Under the pieces are notes generated by a model that worked only from the letters and a program-made list of their open reading frames with translations, was not told where the DNA came from and did not search any database. The translations under genes and the position numbers were made by a program. This document shows positions 17,601-26,480 of a stretch of DNA of 64,000 nucleotides, one piece after another. The stretch covers positions 62,001 to 126,000 of the forward strand of contig CALOEL010000013.1 of the NCBI GenBank assembly GCA_942492375.1. The letters run 5' to 3'. Each line of letters starts with the position of its first letter. Within the stretch, counting starts at the first letter, position 1. Origin of the DNA: JAHEAO01 sp942492375. GTDB lineage: Bacteria; Pseudomonadota; Alphaproteobacteria; Rhodobacterales; Rhodobacteraceae.

Positions 17601-18514
17601 CAGACCGGATCCCACGAAAAAACATCCGCCGAAACCTCGAGCGGCGTGAATTGCGATTTGAGCGCGGGAATGGCGCGCTCGGCGATTTCATCGGCGGTCC
17701 AGCCATCACTGGAATGGACCGACCGCACCGGGCGGGGCTGGTTGAACAGGAAGATCTCGTTCTTGCGCACCGCGAAGATCTGTCCCGTGACGTCGACGGA
17801 GCGGTCGCTCATCAGGAAACAGGCCATCGGCGCGACCTTGGCCGGGGTCATTTCCTTGATCTTCTCGACGCGCGCCTTCTGTTCGGGCGTGTCGGTCTTG
17901 ATCGACGAGATCATCCGGCTCCAGGCGAAGGGAGCGATACAGTTCGACCGCACGTTCCAGCGCTTGAGGTCCAGCGCGACCGACTTGGAGAAGGCCGCGA
18001 TACCGAGCTTGGCGGCGGCGTAGTTCGCCTGGGCGTAATTGCCGATCAGACCCGAGGTCGAGGTCATGTGCACCAGCGCGCCGCTTTCCTGTCCGCGGAA
18101 ATAATCGGCCGCCGCGCGGCTGGTGTTGAAAGAGCCGTAAAGATGGACCTTCACCACCGCGTCGAAATCCTCATAGGTCATCTTGTGAAAGAACCCGTCG
18201 CGCAGGATGCCGGCGTTGTTCACCACCGCGTCGATGCGGCCGAATTCCTTGACCCCGGCTTCGATCATCGCGCGCGCGGCGTCGGGATCGGTGACGTTGC
18301 CGCCATCGGCGATCGCGTCGCCGCCTGCGGCCTTGATTTCCTCTACGACCTTCTGGGCCGCGGTCTCGGTCTGGCCGGTGCCCTTCAGCGACGCGCCCAG
18401 ATCGTTCACTACCACCGCGGCGCCTTCCGCCGCCGCCATTAGGGCGATGTCGCGTCCGATGCCGCCGCCGGCGCCGGTGACAAGGACCACCTTTCCGTCA
18501 AGTGCCTTCGCCAT
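17600..18514 (-). CDS. SDR-family 3-hydroxyacyl-CoA dehydrogenase-like protein (MFE-2/HSD17B4-like)
   Basis: A 304-residue short-chain dehydrogenase with TGAGGGIGRDIAL, VVVNDLG, VVNNAGILRD and YAAAKLGI (catalytic Tyr/Lys). The VNDLGASLKGTG segment and the extra C-terminal 45 residues resemble the dehydrogenase part of peroxisomal multifunctional enzyme 2. It would oxidise a 3-hydroxyacyl-CoA with NAD. GAGGACGAAG precedes the ATG. It overlaps the citryl-CoA-lyase-like gene by one base and follows the HMG-CoA-lyase-like gene by 12, so the three are probably translated together. Confidence 0.87.
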   Translation of the reverse strand: MAKALDGKVVLVTGAGGGIGRDIALMAAAEGAAVVVNDLGASLKGTGQTETAAQKVVEEIKAAGGDAIADGGNVTDPDAARAMIEAGVKEFGRIDAVVNNAGILRDGFFHKMTYEDFDAVVKVHLYGSFNTSRAAADYFRGQESGALVHMTSTSGLIGNYAQANYAAAKLGIAAFSKSVALDLKRWNVRSNCIAPFAWSRMISSIKTDTPEQKARVEKIKEMTPAKVAPMACFLMSDRSVDVTGQIFAVRKNEIFLFNQPRPVRSVHSSDGWTADEIAERAIPALKSQFTPLEVSADVFSWDPV

Positions 18515-18526
18515 CTTCGTCCTCCC

Positions 18527-19486
18527 TCAGCTTGCCTTGCGGTAATTGTCGAGACCGCCTGAATGCATGACCCGGCCCATTAGTGGTGCGCCGATGATCT
18601 CTTCGGCCTTGACGGCCGCTGCGATCAGCTTGTCCAGGTCGATGCCCGTCTCGATGCCCATTTCGTGGCACAGGAACACCGCGTCCTCGGTGCAGACATT
18701 GCCGGCGGCCCGCGCATGGCCGTGGCCCGCGAAGGGACAGCCGCCAAGCCCGGCGACCGAGCTTTCGAACATGTCCACGCCCATCGACAGGGCGGCATAG
18801 ACGTTGGCGATGCCAAGGCCACGGGTGTCGTGGATGTGCATGCCAATGCGGGCCTCGGGCGCCATTTCGCGCAACGCGCCGATCATGCGCTTGACCGCCT
18901 CGGGGTTTCCCCAGCCCATGGTGTCGGCGATCACGAGGATCGGCACGGGGATGTCCTCTTCCTCGCACAGATCAAGGATAAAGCGGAAATCCTCCAGAAT
19001 GCGTTCCTGCGGGATCGGGCCTTCGTAGTTGCAGCCGAAGGCGGTCATCACATAGGCCGCGTCGACGGCATAGCCCTCTTCCTTGTAAAGGTGCACCCAG
19101 TCGCGCTGCCGCTCGCGCATTATGGCGGAGGAGCAGTTGTTGTTGGCTTGCGCGAAGGCTTCGGAGGGGTAGAACAGCAGGCGCGGGTCGATATCGACCT
19201 CATGCGCCGTCAGGGCCTTGCGAAACCCCTTGTCGTTCAACCAGAGCGAGGTGTAGTTCACGCCCGGCTTGCGCTTGATGCGCTGGAACAGCTCGCCCGT
19301 ATCGGCCATCTGGGGCACGAATTCGGGGCTGACGAAACTGCCCACCTGGATACGCTTCAGCCCTGTCTCGCTGAGCATGTCGATCAGTTCGATCCGCTGT
19401 TCGATCGGATAAATCTTCTTTTCGATCTGGAAACCCTCGCGCGGGCCTTCCTCGCGGAATTCAACGAATTTGGGAAAGTCGCTCAT
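18527..19486 (-). CDS. Hydroxymethylglutaryl-CoA lyase-like protein (DRE-TIM family)
   Basis: A 319-residue DRE-TIM metallolyase. REEGPREGFQIE near the N-terminus is the metal/active-site loop, MHIHDTRGLGIAN carries the metal His pair, and SSVAGLGGCPFAGHGHARAAGN is close to the HMG-CoA lyase signature with its active-site Cys. It would split a 3-hydroxy-3-alkylglutaryl-CoA into an acyl-CoA and acetoacetate. ATG 19486 is four bases after the biotin carboxylase stop, so it is coupled to the carboxylase, as in leucine and terpene routes. The sequence is somewhat divergent from mitochondrial-type lyases, and the true substrate may be a longer-chain homologue. Confidence 0.85.
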   Translation of the reverse strand: MSDFPKFVEFREEGPREGFQIEKKIYPIEQRIELIDMLSETGLKRIQVGSFVSPEFVPQMADTGELFQRIKRKPGVNYTSLWLNDKGFRKALTAHEVDIDPRLLFYPSEAFAQANNNCSSAIMRERQRDWVHLYKEEGYAVDAAYVMTAFGCNYEGPIPQERILEDFRFILDLCEEEDIPVPILVIADTMGWGNPEAVKRMIGALREMAPEARIGMHIHDTRGLGIANVYAALSMGVDMFESSVAGLGGCPFAGHGHARAAGNVCTEDAVFLCHEMGIETGIDLDKLIAAAVKAEEIIGAPLMGRVMHSGGLDNYRKAS

Positions 19487-19490
19487 GCGG

Positions 19491-21497
19491 TCACTCCTCG
19501 GGTGGCAGGATCTCGGCGATGACCTGGCCGCGGTCGACCATGTCCCCATTCGAGACGGTGATGTTGTTGGCCGTACCGGCAGCCGCGGCGCGAATCGAGA
19601 TCTCGAGTTTCATGGACTCCATGACGGCGATGACATCGCCCTCGGCCACGATCTGGCCGTTGGTGACCTTGACCTCGACGATCATGCCGGTCAGCGGCGA
19701 GGTTACGGCGCGATCCGCGGCCGCGTCGCCGCCGGCAAAGTCGAGCGGCGCGGCGGGGTGGAAAACCAGCCGTCCCTCGGGCGTATCCAGCTCGATTACG
19801 CCGGCATGGAGCCGCGCTTCGATCAGGTGGACGGTGTCGCCTTCGCTCAGCCGCCAGCGGCCCGGCGTGATTTCACGTGCCGACAGTGTCAGCGCCTCGC
19901 CGTTTTCCGAATAGACGGTGAATCTGGCACCCGGTTTGACAGGACCGACGCGCAATTCCTCGGACTTGTCGTCAGAATCGGTCAACGTCACACGCTGCCC
20001 CGCCTCCAGCGCGTCGCCGCCCAGGCCCAGCCGCCAGCCGGTGAAGGTATCGCGGTTGGTCCAGGGCTCGGCCGCCGTGTCGCGCCGCCCCGCGGCCACG
20101 AACAGCACCGCCGCCGCCGCTTTCCACAGCACGGGGCGGGCCAGCGCGGGCGGTTGCGTTAGCTGATCTATGCGGCCGTCGATCCAGCGGGTATGCACCT
20201 GCATCCGTTCGAATTCCGGGTTCCGCGCCAGCGCCGTCAGAAAGGCGCGATTGGTCTCGACGCCTTCGACGGCGACATGATCAAGCGCCGTGGCTAGACG
20301 CGCCAACGCGGTTTCCCGGTCGGGCGCGTGGACGATCAGCTTGGCGATCATCGGGTCGTAATAGGGTGTGACCGCATCGCCTTCCTCGACACCGCTGTCG
20401 ATCCGCAGGCCCGATGGCAGGCTGAGCGTGGTGAGCGTGCCGGTCGACGGGGCGAATTGCATCGCCGGGTCTTCGGCGTAAAGCCGCGCCTCGACCGCGT
20501 GTCCGTTGATCTTGAGGTCATCCTGCGCCAGGCCCAGGCCCGCGCCTTCGGCGATGCGCAGGTGAAGCGCGACAAGGTCCAGCCCGGTGATCGCTTCGGT
20601 GACAGGGTGTTCCACCTGAATGCGCGGATTTACCTCAAGGAAGAAATACTCGTCCCCCGCGACCAGAAATTCCACCGTGCCGAGGCCGCGATAGTCCAGC
20701 GTTTCGCCCAGACGCACCGCGTCATGGGCGATCTCGTCCAGAAGCGTGCGCGGCAGACCCCAAGCGGGCGCTTCCTCGATGACCTTCTGGTGGCGGCGCT
20801 GAAGCGTGCAGTCGCGTTCGAACAGGTGCACCACGTGGCCCTTGCCGTCGCCGGCGATCTGCACTTCGACATGGCGCGCCTCGGGCAGGAAACGCTCCAA
20901 CAGCAGCCCTTCGGAACCGAAGGTGGATTTCGCCTCGCGCAGCGCGCCCTGGATATCCTCCATCAGCGTGATTTCGTCGGTGACCAGCCGTTGTCCGCGC
21001 CCGCCTCCGCCGCCGACAGCCTTGAGCAGCACCGGCAGGCCCATCTGGCGCACCTCCTCGGCAATCTGCTCGGGATCGGACCGCGCGCCTTGCGCGCCCG
21101 AAATCACCGGGACGCCGGCAGCCACGGCGACCTCTTTGGCGCTGGCCTTGTCGCCGAAACGCTCCAGCGTCTCCGGCGTCGGCCCCATGAAGATCATGCC
21201 GGCGGCTTCGACCGCGCGGGCGAAATCGGGGTTTTCGGCCAGAAAGCCGTAACCGGGATGGATCGCATCCGCGCCCACCGATTGCGCGGCGGCAATCACC
21301 GCGTCGATTTTCAGATAGCTCTCGGATGCAGGACCGGCGCCGATACAGACAGATTTGCCAATCTCGCGCACATGCAGGGCATTGGCGTCGGCCTGCGAAT
21401 GCACGCCGACAGGGGTGATCCCGCTGGCCCGCGCGGTGCGCGCGATCCGGCAGGCAATTTCGCCGCGGTTGGCGATGAGAAGCGTTTTGATCTTCAT
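19491..21497 (-). CDS. Acyl-CoA carboxylase alpha chain (biotin carboxylase + BCCP)
   Basis: A 668-residue alpha chain of a biotin-dependent acyl-CoA carboxylase. The biotin carboxylase domain (about 1-450) has LLIANRGEIACRI, the ATP-grasp KAVGGGGGRGQRLV and EVNPRIQVEHPVTE. A middle domain follows, then a C-terminal biotinyl domain (about 595-668) with VMESMKLE, whose Lys takes biotin. It carboxylates biotin with ATP and bicarbonate for the carboxyltransferase at 21508. GAGGAG precedes the ATG. Its partner gene lies ten bases upstream and the HMG-CoA-lyase-like gene four bases downstream. Whether the substrate is methylcrotonyl-, geranyl- or another enoyl-CoA cannot be read directly. Confidence 0.93.
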   Translation of the reverse strand: MKIKTLLIANRGEIACRIARTARASGITPVGVHSQADANALHVREIGKSVCIGAGPASESYLKIDAVIAAAQSVGADAIHPGYGFLAENPDFARAVEAAGMIFMGPTPETLERFGDKASAKEVAVAAGVPVISGAQGARSDPEQIAEEVRQMGLPVLLKAVGGGGGRGQRLVTDEITLMEDIQGALREAKSTFGSEGLLLERFLPEARHVEVQIAGDGKGHVVHLFERDCTLQRRHQKVIEEAPAWGLPRTLLDEIAHDAVRLGETLDYRGLGTVEFLVAGDEYFFLEVNPRIQVEHPVTEAITGLDLVALHLRIAEGAGLGLAQDDLKINGHAVEARLYAEDPAMQFAPSTGTLTTLSLPSGLRIDSGVEEGDAVTPYYDPMIAKLIVHAPDRETALARLATALDHVAVEGVETNRAFLTALARNPEFERMQVHTRWIDGRIDQLTQPPALARPVLWKAAAAVLFVAAGRRDTAAEPWTNRDTFTGWRLGLGGDALEAGQRVTLTDSDDKSEELRVGPVKPGARFTVYSENGEALTLSAREITPGRWRLSEGDTVHLIEARLHAGVIELDTPEGRLVFHPAAPLDFAGGDAAADRAVTSPLTGMIVEVKVTNGQIVAEGDVIAVMESMKLEISIRAAAAGTANNITVSNGDMVDRGQVIAEILPPEE

Positions 21498-21507
21498 GGT
21501 TCGCTCC

Positions 21508-23115
21508 TCACATCCTGAACACGCCGAAATTGGTCTCGGCCTTGGGTCTGCGCGATGTCACATCCAGCATCAGCGCCATGACGTCACGGGTCTCGCAAGG
21601 CTCGATCACGCTGTCGATCCAGAGGTTGGAGGCGAAATTATAGGCCCCCTGGAAATCCTCGTACTCCTTGCGGATCGGCGCCTTGAACGCTTCCTCCTCC
21701 TCGGGGGTCCAGCTCTTGCCCTCGCGCTCGTGGATCTGGGCGCGGACCTGCGCCAGCACGCTGGCGGCCTGTTCCGGCCCCATGATCGCGGACCGTCCGG
21801 TCGGCCAGGCGAACATCGCGTCCGGCTGGAACGGGCGCCCGAGCATCGCCAGATAGCCCGCACCGTAGGAACCGCCGGTGATGATGGTGAATTTCGGCAC
21901 CCGCGCCGAGGACATGGCGGTGATCATCTTGGCACCAGCCTTGGCGATGCCCATCTGCTCGACCTCGCGGCCGACCATAAAGCCGTTCACGTCGGCCAGA
22001 AACAGCAGCGGAATGTCGCGCTGCACGCTAAGATTGATGAAATGCGTGGCCTTCAACGCGGCTTCGACGAACAACACGCCGGTATTGGCGAGAATGCCTA
22101 CTTCGTGCCCATGAATACGGCCCCAGCCGGTCATGATCGTATCGCCATAAAGCGGCTTGAACTCGTGGAAATCGCTGTCATCCACCAGCCGCGCGACGAT
22201 CTCGCGGTTGTCGGTCGGCACCTTGGGGTCGCGGCTGACGATGCCGTAGATTTCCTCGACCGGATAGGCCGGCGGGCGCGGCGTCTCGGGCGTCTTGCGG
22301 GGCAGGGGCTTTTCGCCCAGATGGCTGACGATCTCGCGCGTGATGGCCAGCGCGTGGGCGTCATCCTCGGCCAGGTGGTCGGTCACGCCCGACACTGACG
22401 AATGCATCTTGCCGCCGCCCAGTTCTTCGGCATCCACCTTCTCACCGGTTGCGGCAAAGGTCAGCTCCGGCCCGCCCAGATACATGAAGCCCTGGCCGCG
22501 CACGATTACCACCTCGTCGCAGAGCGCCGGGATATAGGCACCGCCAGCGGTACAAGGCCCCATGACCACGGCGATCTGCGGCACCCCATCACCGGACATG
22601 CCGATCTGTTGGTGAAAGATCGACCCAAACTGCCCTTCGTCGGGGAAGATGTTTTCCTGATCGGGAAGGAATGCACCGCCGGAATCCACCAGCGTGATGA
22701 CCGGAAGCCGGTTCTTCCAGGCTATCTTCTGGGCGCGCACATGCTTGCGCGAGGTCATGCCGAAATAGGTGCCGCCCTTCACAGTGGCGTCATTGGCGAT
22801 GATCATGCACTGGCGGCCCTCGATCACGCCGATACCGGTGATGATACCCGCGCCCGGTGGCACGCCATCGTATTTTTTCAGTCCGGCCAGCTCGCCGATC
22901 TCGAGGAAGGGCGTGCCGGGGTCGATCAGGCGCTCGATGCGTTCGCGCGGCAGGATCTTGCCCTTTTTTACATGCCGTTCGCGCGCCTTTTCGGGGCCGC
23001 CGACGCGTTGCAGAAGCCGAAGCGCATGCAGTTCTTCGACCTTCTCGCGATAGCGCGCGTCGTTTTTCCGGAAGTCGTCGGACCCGGTATCGAGTAGGGA
23101 TTTCATTCGTGTCAT
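21508..23115 (-). CDS. Acyl-CoA carboxylase carboxyltransferase (beta chain)
   Basis: A 535-residue carboxyltransferase of the MCC/GCC/PCC beta type with two crotonase-like halves. It has KGKILPRERIERLIDPGTPFLEI, the oxyanion segment GPCTAGGAYIPAL, GGSYGAGYLAM and a C-terminal NFGVFRM. It transfers CO2 from biotin of the alpha chain (19491-21497) to an acyl-CoA. ATG 23115 overlaps the stop of the PaaK-like gene as ATGA, which settles the start; the frame is open to 23598 only as a shadow of that gene. It keeps the typical YFGMTSRKHVRAQKIA stretch of methylcrotonyl-type enzymes. It is distinct in sequence from the other two carboxyltransferases here. Confidence 0.92.
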   Translation of the reverse strand: MTRMKSLLDTGSDDFRKNDARYREKVEELHALRLLQRVGGPEKARERHVKKGKILPRERIERLIDPGTPFLEIGELAGLKKYDGVPPGAGIITGIGVIEGRQCMIIANDATVKGGTYFGMTSRKHVRAQKIAWKNRLPVITLVDSGGAFLPDQENIFPDEGQFGSIFHQQIGMSGDGVPQIAVVMGPCTAGGAYIPALCDEVVIVRGQGFMYLGGPELTFAATGEKVDAEELGGGKMHSSVSGVTDHLAEDDAHALAITREIVSHLGEKPLPRKTPETPRPPAYPVEEIYGIVSRDPKVPTDNREIVARLVDDSDFHEFKPLYGDTIMTGWGRIHGHEVGILANTGVLFVEAALKATHFINLSVQRDIPLLFLADVNGFMVGREVEQMGIAKAGAKMITAMSSARVPKFTIITGGSYGAGYLAMLGRPFQPDAMFAWPTGRSAIMGPEQAASVLAQVRAQIHEREGKSWTPEEEEAFKAPIRKEYEDFQGAYNFASNLWIDSVIEPCETRDVMALMLDVTSRRPKAETNFGVFRM

Positions 23116-24503
23116 GGCAGGTCTGGGTATTTCCTGAGAACAAAGGCAACCTTGGCGGCGCCGGGTTTTTCGAAAGTGTCGGCCGCAACCAGGTGAACGT
23201 CGGCCTTGAAGACCAAAGAGTCGCGCAGCCGCTGCTCGATTTTCTTTTTGAGGGTGGCGTCGTCGGCCGGATCGCGGCCGGGGCCGCGTTCGACAATCAC
23301 CGTCAGCGCGCCCTGCGTTGTGTGGCCTTCGAAATCGGCCACGATACGCATGACGCCATTGGTCTCCGGCACCATTTCGGTGATGACGCTGTTGATGGCC
23401 GATGGAAAGACATTGGCCCCGCGCACGATCAGCATGTCGTCGGTGCGGCCGGTGCAGCGGATCTTCGGCCCGGTGCGGCCACAGGTGCATTCGGTGTCGA
23501 TGACTTCGATATAATCGCCAGACCGGAACCGCACCAGCGGGCTCGCCTGTCGGCCGATGGCGGTATAGATCATCTCGCCTTCGGCCCCCTTTTTCCAAGG
23601 GATGATCTCGCCGCTGTCAGGGTCGAGCAATTCGGTGATGATATAGTCCATGTTGACCATATGCATGCCCGACTGCTCCTCGCATTCGGCCCAGTAGGTC
23701 ACGCCCAGATCGGTGCCGCCCAGCATCTCGGTGCATTTCGCACCCCAGGCGGCCTCGATCTTGGCGCGGATTGCGGGAATGCCGCCGCCGGGCTCTCCGC
23801 CGACGATCACATGTTCGACCCCCAGTTCGCTGGCCTTGCACCCCAGCACCTCGGGCGCCTTTTCCGCCAGGTGCAGAACGAAATTCGGCGCGCCCACGAT
23901 ACAGCGCGGGCGCGTGTCGGCGCAGGCGCGCAACAGGCGGTCCGCACCGCCATCCGCCCCCACCGGCACATCGATCGCGCCCATGTACTGCAACCCCTGC
24001 ATCACCGGGATACCGCCGACAAAGCCCTTGGCCAGCGAAAACGCATGCAGCACCATGTCGCCGGGCCGAACGCCGTTGGCAAAGAAACAGCGCGCTGTCA
24101 TCTCGTGCCACATCTCGGCGTCGGATTCGGTCAGGGCCACATATGAAGGGCTGCCTGTGGTGCCCGACGAGGCCTGCATCTGGATGATCTCCGACATGGG
24201 CGCGGCACGATGCTTGCCAAAGGGCGGCTCGGCGGACAGGCTCTCGCGGATCTCGGTCTTGTAGGTATAGGGCAGCTTCCGCAGGTCATCTATGGTGCGG
24301 ATATCGTCGAATTCCACACCGGCTGCGGCGAACTTTTCCTGATAGAAGGTCGAGTTCGCCATGAGATAGGCCATCTGCTCGCGCAGCCGCTCTTCCTGAA
24401 TGCGACGGACCTCGTCGAGCGGCTTGCCCTCGATCTCGTGCCAGAAACGATCATTCAACTTGTTGGCTGCATCTTGCCGCCTGAAGCGCGTTCCAAATTG
24501 CAT
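23112..24503 (-). CDS. PaaK-like AMP-binding acyl/aryl-CoA ligase
   Basis: A 463-residue ligase of the phenylacetate-CoA ligase (PaaK) type rather than the FadD type. It has SSGTTGSPSYVALTE (ATP loop, about 110-125), GGEPGGG, MLGGTDLG, and CTCGRTGPKIRCTGRTDDMLIVRGANVFPSAI near the C-terminus. It would convert an acid to its CoA ester before the carboxylase step. GGAGGACGAT precedes ATG 24503; an ATG at 24533 would start inside the previous gene. It lies between an acyl-CoA dehydrogenase and the carboxyltransferase (ATGA overlap). PaaK-type ligases usually prefer aryl or cyclic acids, which is a hint but not proof of the substrate. Confidence 0.87.
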   Translation of the reverse strand: MQFGTRFRRQDAANKLNDRFWHEIEGKPLDEVRRIQEERLREQMAYLMANSTFYQEKFAAAGVEFDDIRTIDDLRKLPYTYKTEIRESLSAEPPFGKHRAAPMSEIIQMQASSGTTGSPSYVALTESDAEMWHEMTARCFFANGVRPGDMVLHAFSLAKGFVGGIPVMQGLQYMGAIDVPVGADGGADRLLRACADTRPRCIVGAPNFVLHLAEKAPEVLGCKASELGVEHVIVGGEPGGGIPAIRAKIEAAWGAKCTEMLGGTDLGVTYWAECEEQSGMHMVNMDYIITELLDPDSGEIIPWKKGAEGEMIYTAIGRQASPLVRFRSGDYIEVIDTECTCGRTGPKIRCTGRTDDMLIVRGANVFPSAINSVITEMVPETNGVMRIVADFEGHTTQGALTVIVERGPGRDPADDATLKKKIEQRLRDSLVFKADVHLVAADTFEKPGAAKVAFVLRKYPDLP

Positions 24504-24529
24504 ATCGTCCTCCGTGACGGGCAGCGCGA

Positions 24530-25690
24530 TCAATAAGACCGCGGCATGCCCATGACCTTTTCACCGATGAAGCTGAGACACAGTTCGCGGTTCACCGGCG
24601 CCGTGCGCAGCAGACGCACCAGCGGGTACATCTCGTAGAGCCCCGTGTCTTCGGTGAAACCCGATCCGCCATGCGCCTGAAGCGCGGCATCCACCGCTTC
24701 GATCCCGGCCTCGGCGGCGGCGTATTTCGCCATGTTCGACGAGGCCCCTGCGGGCAGCTTGTTGTCAAACTCCCATGCCGCGCGGCGGGTCATCAGGCTG
24801 GCCATCTCGACCGCTGTATGCGCCTTGGCCATCGGGTGCTGCACCCCTTGGTGCGCGCCGATTGGTTGACCGAAGACATTGCGCTCGGACGCGTAGTTCA
24901 CCCCCTTGTTCAGGGCGAAGCGACCGATGCCGCAGCACAGGGCGGCCAGGATGATGCGTTCGGGGTTGAGGCTGTCGAACAGGATCGAGAAGCCCTCGTC
25001 GATCTCGCCGACCACATCCTCCGGGCCCAGGTCCACATCGTCGAAGAACAGCGTCCACTGTTCTTCGGGCAGGGGGATCGAGATCTTCACCCGCTGCTTT
25101 TCGACACCTTTTTTCTTCAGATCCACGGCGAACAGGGTAAAGCCGTCGGTCTTGCGACTGACCTCGGTATGCGGCTTGGTCCGCGCCACCACGAGGCAGT
25201 AGTCGGCCACTTCGGCCCCGGTGATAAAGGTCTTCTCACCCGACAGGCTGAACCGGTTGCCCCGGCGCTTGGCCAGCGTGGTGGCCTTCATCGTGTTCGA
25301 CCCGGCCCCCGGTTCGGTGATCGCGAAACAGAACTGGATATCGCCGCGGCAGGCCGCCGGCAGCAGCTCTTTCTTGTGGAATTCGCTCCCGTGGCTGGCG
25401 ATATGGGCCAGCGACATGGTCGGCCCGACCACCATCATCAGAAGCGGAATGCCGTGGTTCGCGGTGCCCTCCATGAACAAGGCCATTTCGGTCATGCCAA
25501 GGCCCGCGCCGCCGTATTCCTCGGGCACCATGATGCCCAGGAAGCCGTCATCGGCAATCTGCTTGAACATCTCCTGCGGGAACTCGTGCCTGCGCGCGTG
25601 GTCCAGCCAAAAGGCATTGTCGTATTTCTGCGCCAACTGGCCGCCGTATTCGTAAATCTGGCGCTGTTCGTCGTTTAAAGTGAAGTCCAT
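24530..25690 (-). CDS. Acyl-CoA dehydrogenase
   Basis: A 386-residue acyl-CoA dehydrogenase. ITEPGAGSNTMKATTLAKRRGNRFSLSGEKTFI marks the FAD/substrate beta-domain. The C-domain has QAHGGSGFTEDTGLYEMYPLVRLL, in which the usual REYPVER pattern is altered to TEDTGLYEMYP, so the base may be displaced; the protein ends MGMPRSY. AAGGAAGAAACT precedes ATG 25690. It is the third gene of the run from 27658, between the crotonase and the PaaK-like ligase. Confidence 0.88.
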   Translation of the reverse strand: MDFTLNDEQRQIYEYGGQLAQKYDNAFWLDHARRHEFPQEMFKQIADDGFLGIMVPEEYGGAGLGMTEMALFMEGTANHGIPLLMMVVGPTMSLAHIASHGSEFHKKELLPAACRGDIQFCFAITEPGAGSNTMKATTLAKRRGNRFSLSGEKTFITGAEVADYCLVVARTKPHTEVSRKTDGFTLFAVDLKKKGVEKQRVKISIPLPEEQWTLFFDDVDLGPEDVVGEIDEGFSILFDSLNPERIILAALCCGIGRFALNKGVNYASERNVFGQPIGAHQGVQHPMAKAHTAVEMASLMTRRAAWEFDNKLPAGASSNMAKYAAAEAGIEAVDAALQAHGGSGFTEDTGLYEMYPLVRLLRTAPVNRELCLSFIGEKVMGMPRSY

Positions 25691-25700
25691 AGTTTCTTCC

Positions 25701-26480
25701 TTAGGCCTTGAATTCGGGCGCGCGCCGGTTCTCGAACGCGTCGAGCCCCTCGGCGACGTCATCGCTGGGCAACGCGCGCACGGCGGCGTCACGCTCCAGC
25801 CGCATTTGCTGGTCGATGCCGAGATCCGCGCCTTCGCGTGCCAGCCGCTTCATCTCGGCGATACCGGGACGCGAGCGGGTGGCGATCTTCTGGCAGTATT
25901 CCAGCGCGGCCTGATGCAGATCCGCATCCGGCACGATGTAGTTGACCAGGCCGGCATCCTTGGCCTCGTCCGCCTTGAGCCAGCGGGCCGAGAACATCAG
26001 ATCCAGCGCACGGCGCAGGCCCATCAGACGCGTCAGCCGCTGTGACCCGCCCCAGCCCGGGATCAGGCCGAACTGCGCGTGCTGATCGCCGAATTGGGCG
26101 GTCTCGGCGGCGAAACACACGTCACAGGACAGCATCAGTTCGATCCCGCCGGCCAGACACAACCCCTGCACCGCCACGACGACTGGGAGGGAGGAGGTTT
26201 CGAGCGCGCGCAGGTTGTTCATGCCGAAGGCGATGAAATGGTCCAGCGCGGCGGGATCGTTCAATTTAACTTTCACTTCCACCAGATCGGCACCGGTGCA
26301 AAAGTGCTTGCCTTGCGCCCGGATGAGGATCGCCCGAATAGCCGGGTTTGCCTCGTATTCCGCACGCGCGGCAGATATGCGCTCATGCACCTCAAGTGAC
26401 AGGCAATTGAATTTCTCGGGGCGGGCCAGTTCGATGATGCCGACGTTGCCCTCGGCGCTGACGATGACGGGATCGCTCAT
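25701..26480 (-). CDS. Enoyl-CoA hydratase/isomerase (crotonase) family protein
   Basis: A 259-residue crotonase-fold protein with FCTGADLVEV (oxyanion hole) and LAGGIELMLSCDVCF, keeping the first catalytic Glu. The second Glu of true hydratases is replaced by His in GDQHAQFGLIPGWGG, the same change as in the protein at 4867-5655, so its exact reaction is uncertain. Its ATG overlaps the stop of the upstream acyl-CoA dehydrogenase (ATGA), and the next dehydrogenase follows after ten bases. It probably acts on the product of one of them. Confidence 0.87.
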   Translation of the reverse strand: MSDPVIVSAEGNVGIIELARPEKFNCLSLEVHERISAARAEYEANPAIRAILIRAQGKHFCTGADLVEVKVKLNDPAALDHFIAFGMNNLRALETSSLPVVVAVQGLCLAGGIELMLSCDVCFAAETAQFGDQHAQFGLIPGWGGSQRLTRLMGLRRALDLMFSARWLKADEAKDAGLVNYIVPDADLHQAALEYCQKIATRSRPGIAEMKRLAREGADLGIDQQMRLERDAAVRALPSDDVAEGLDAFENRRAPEFKA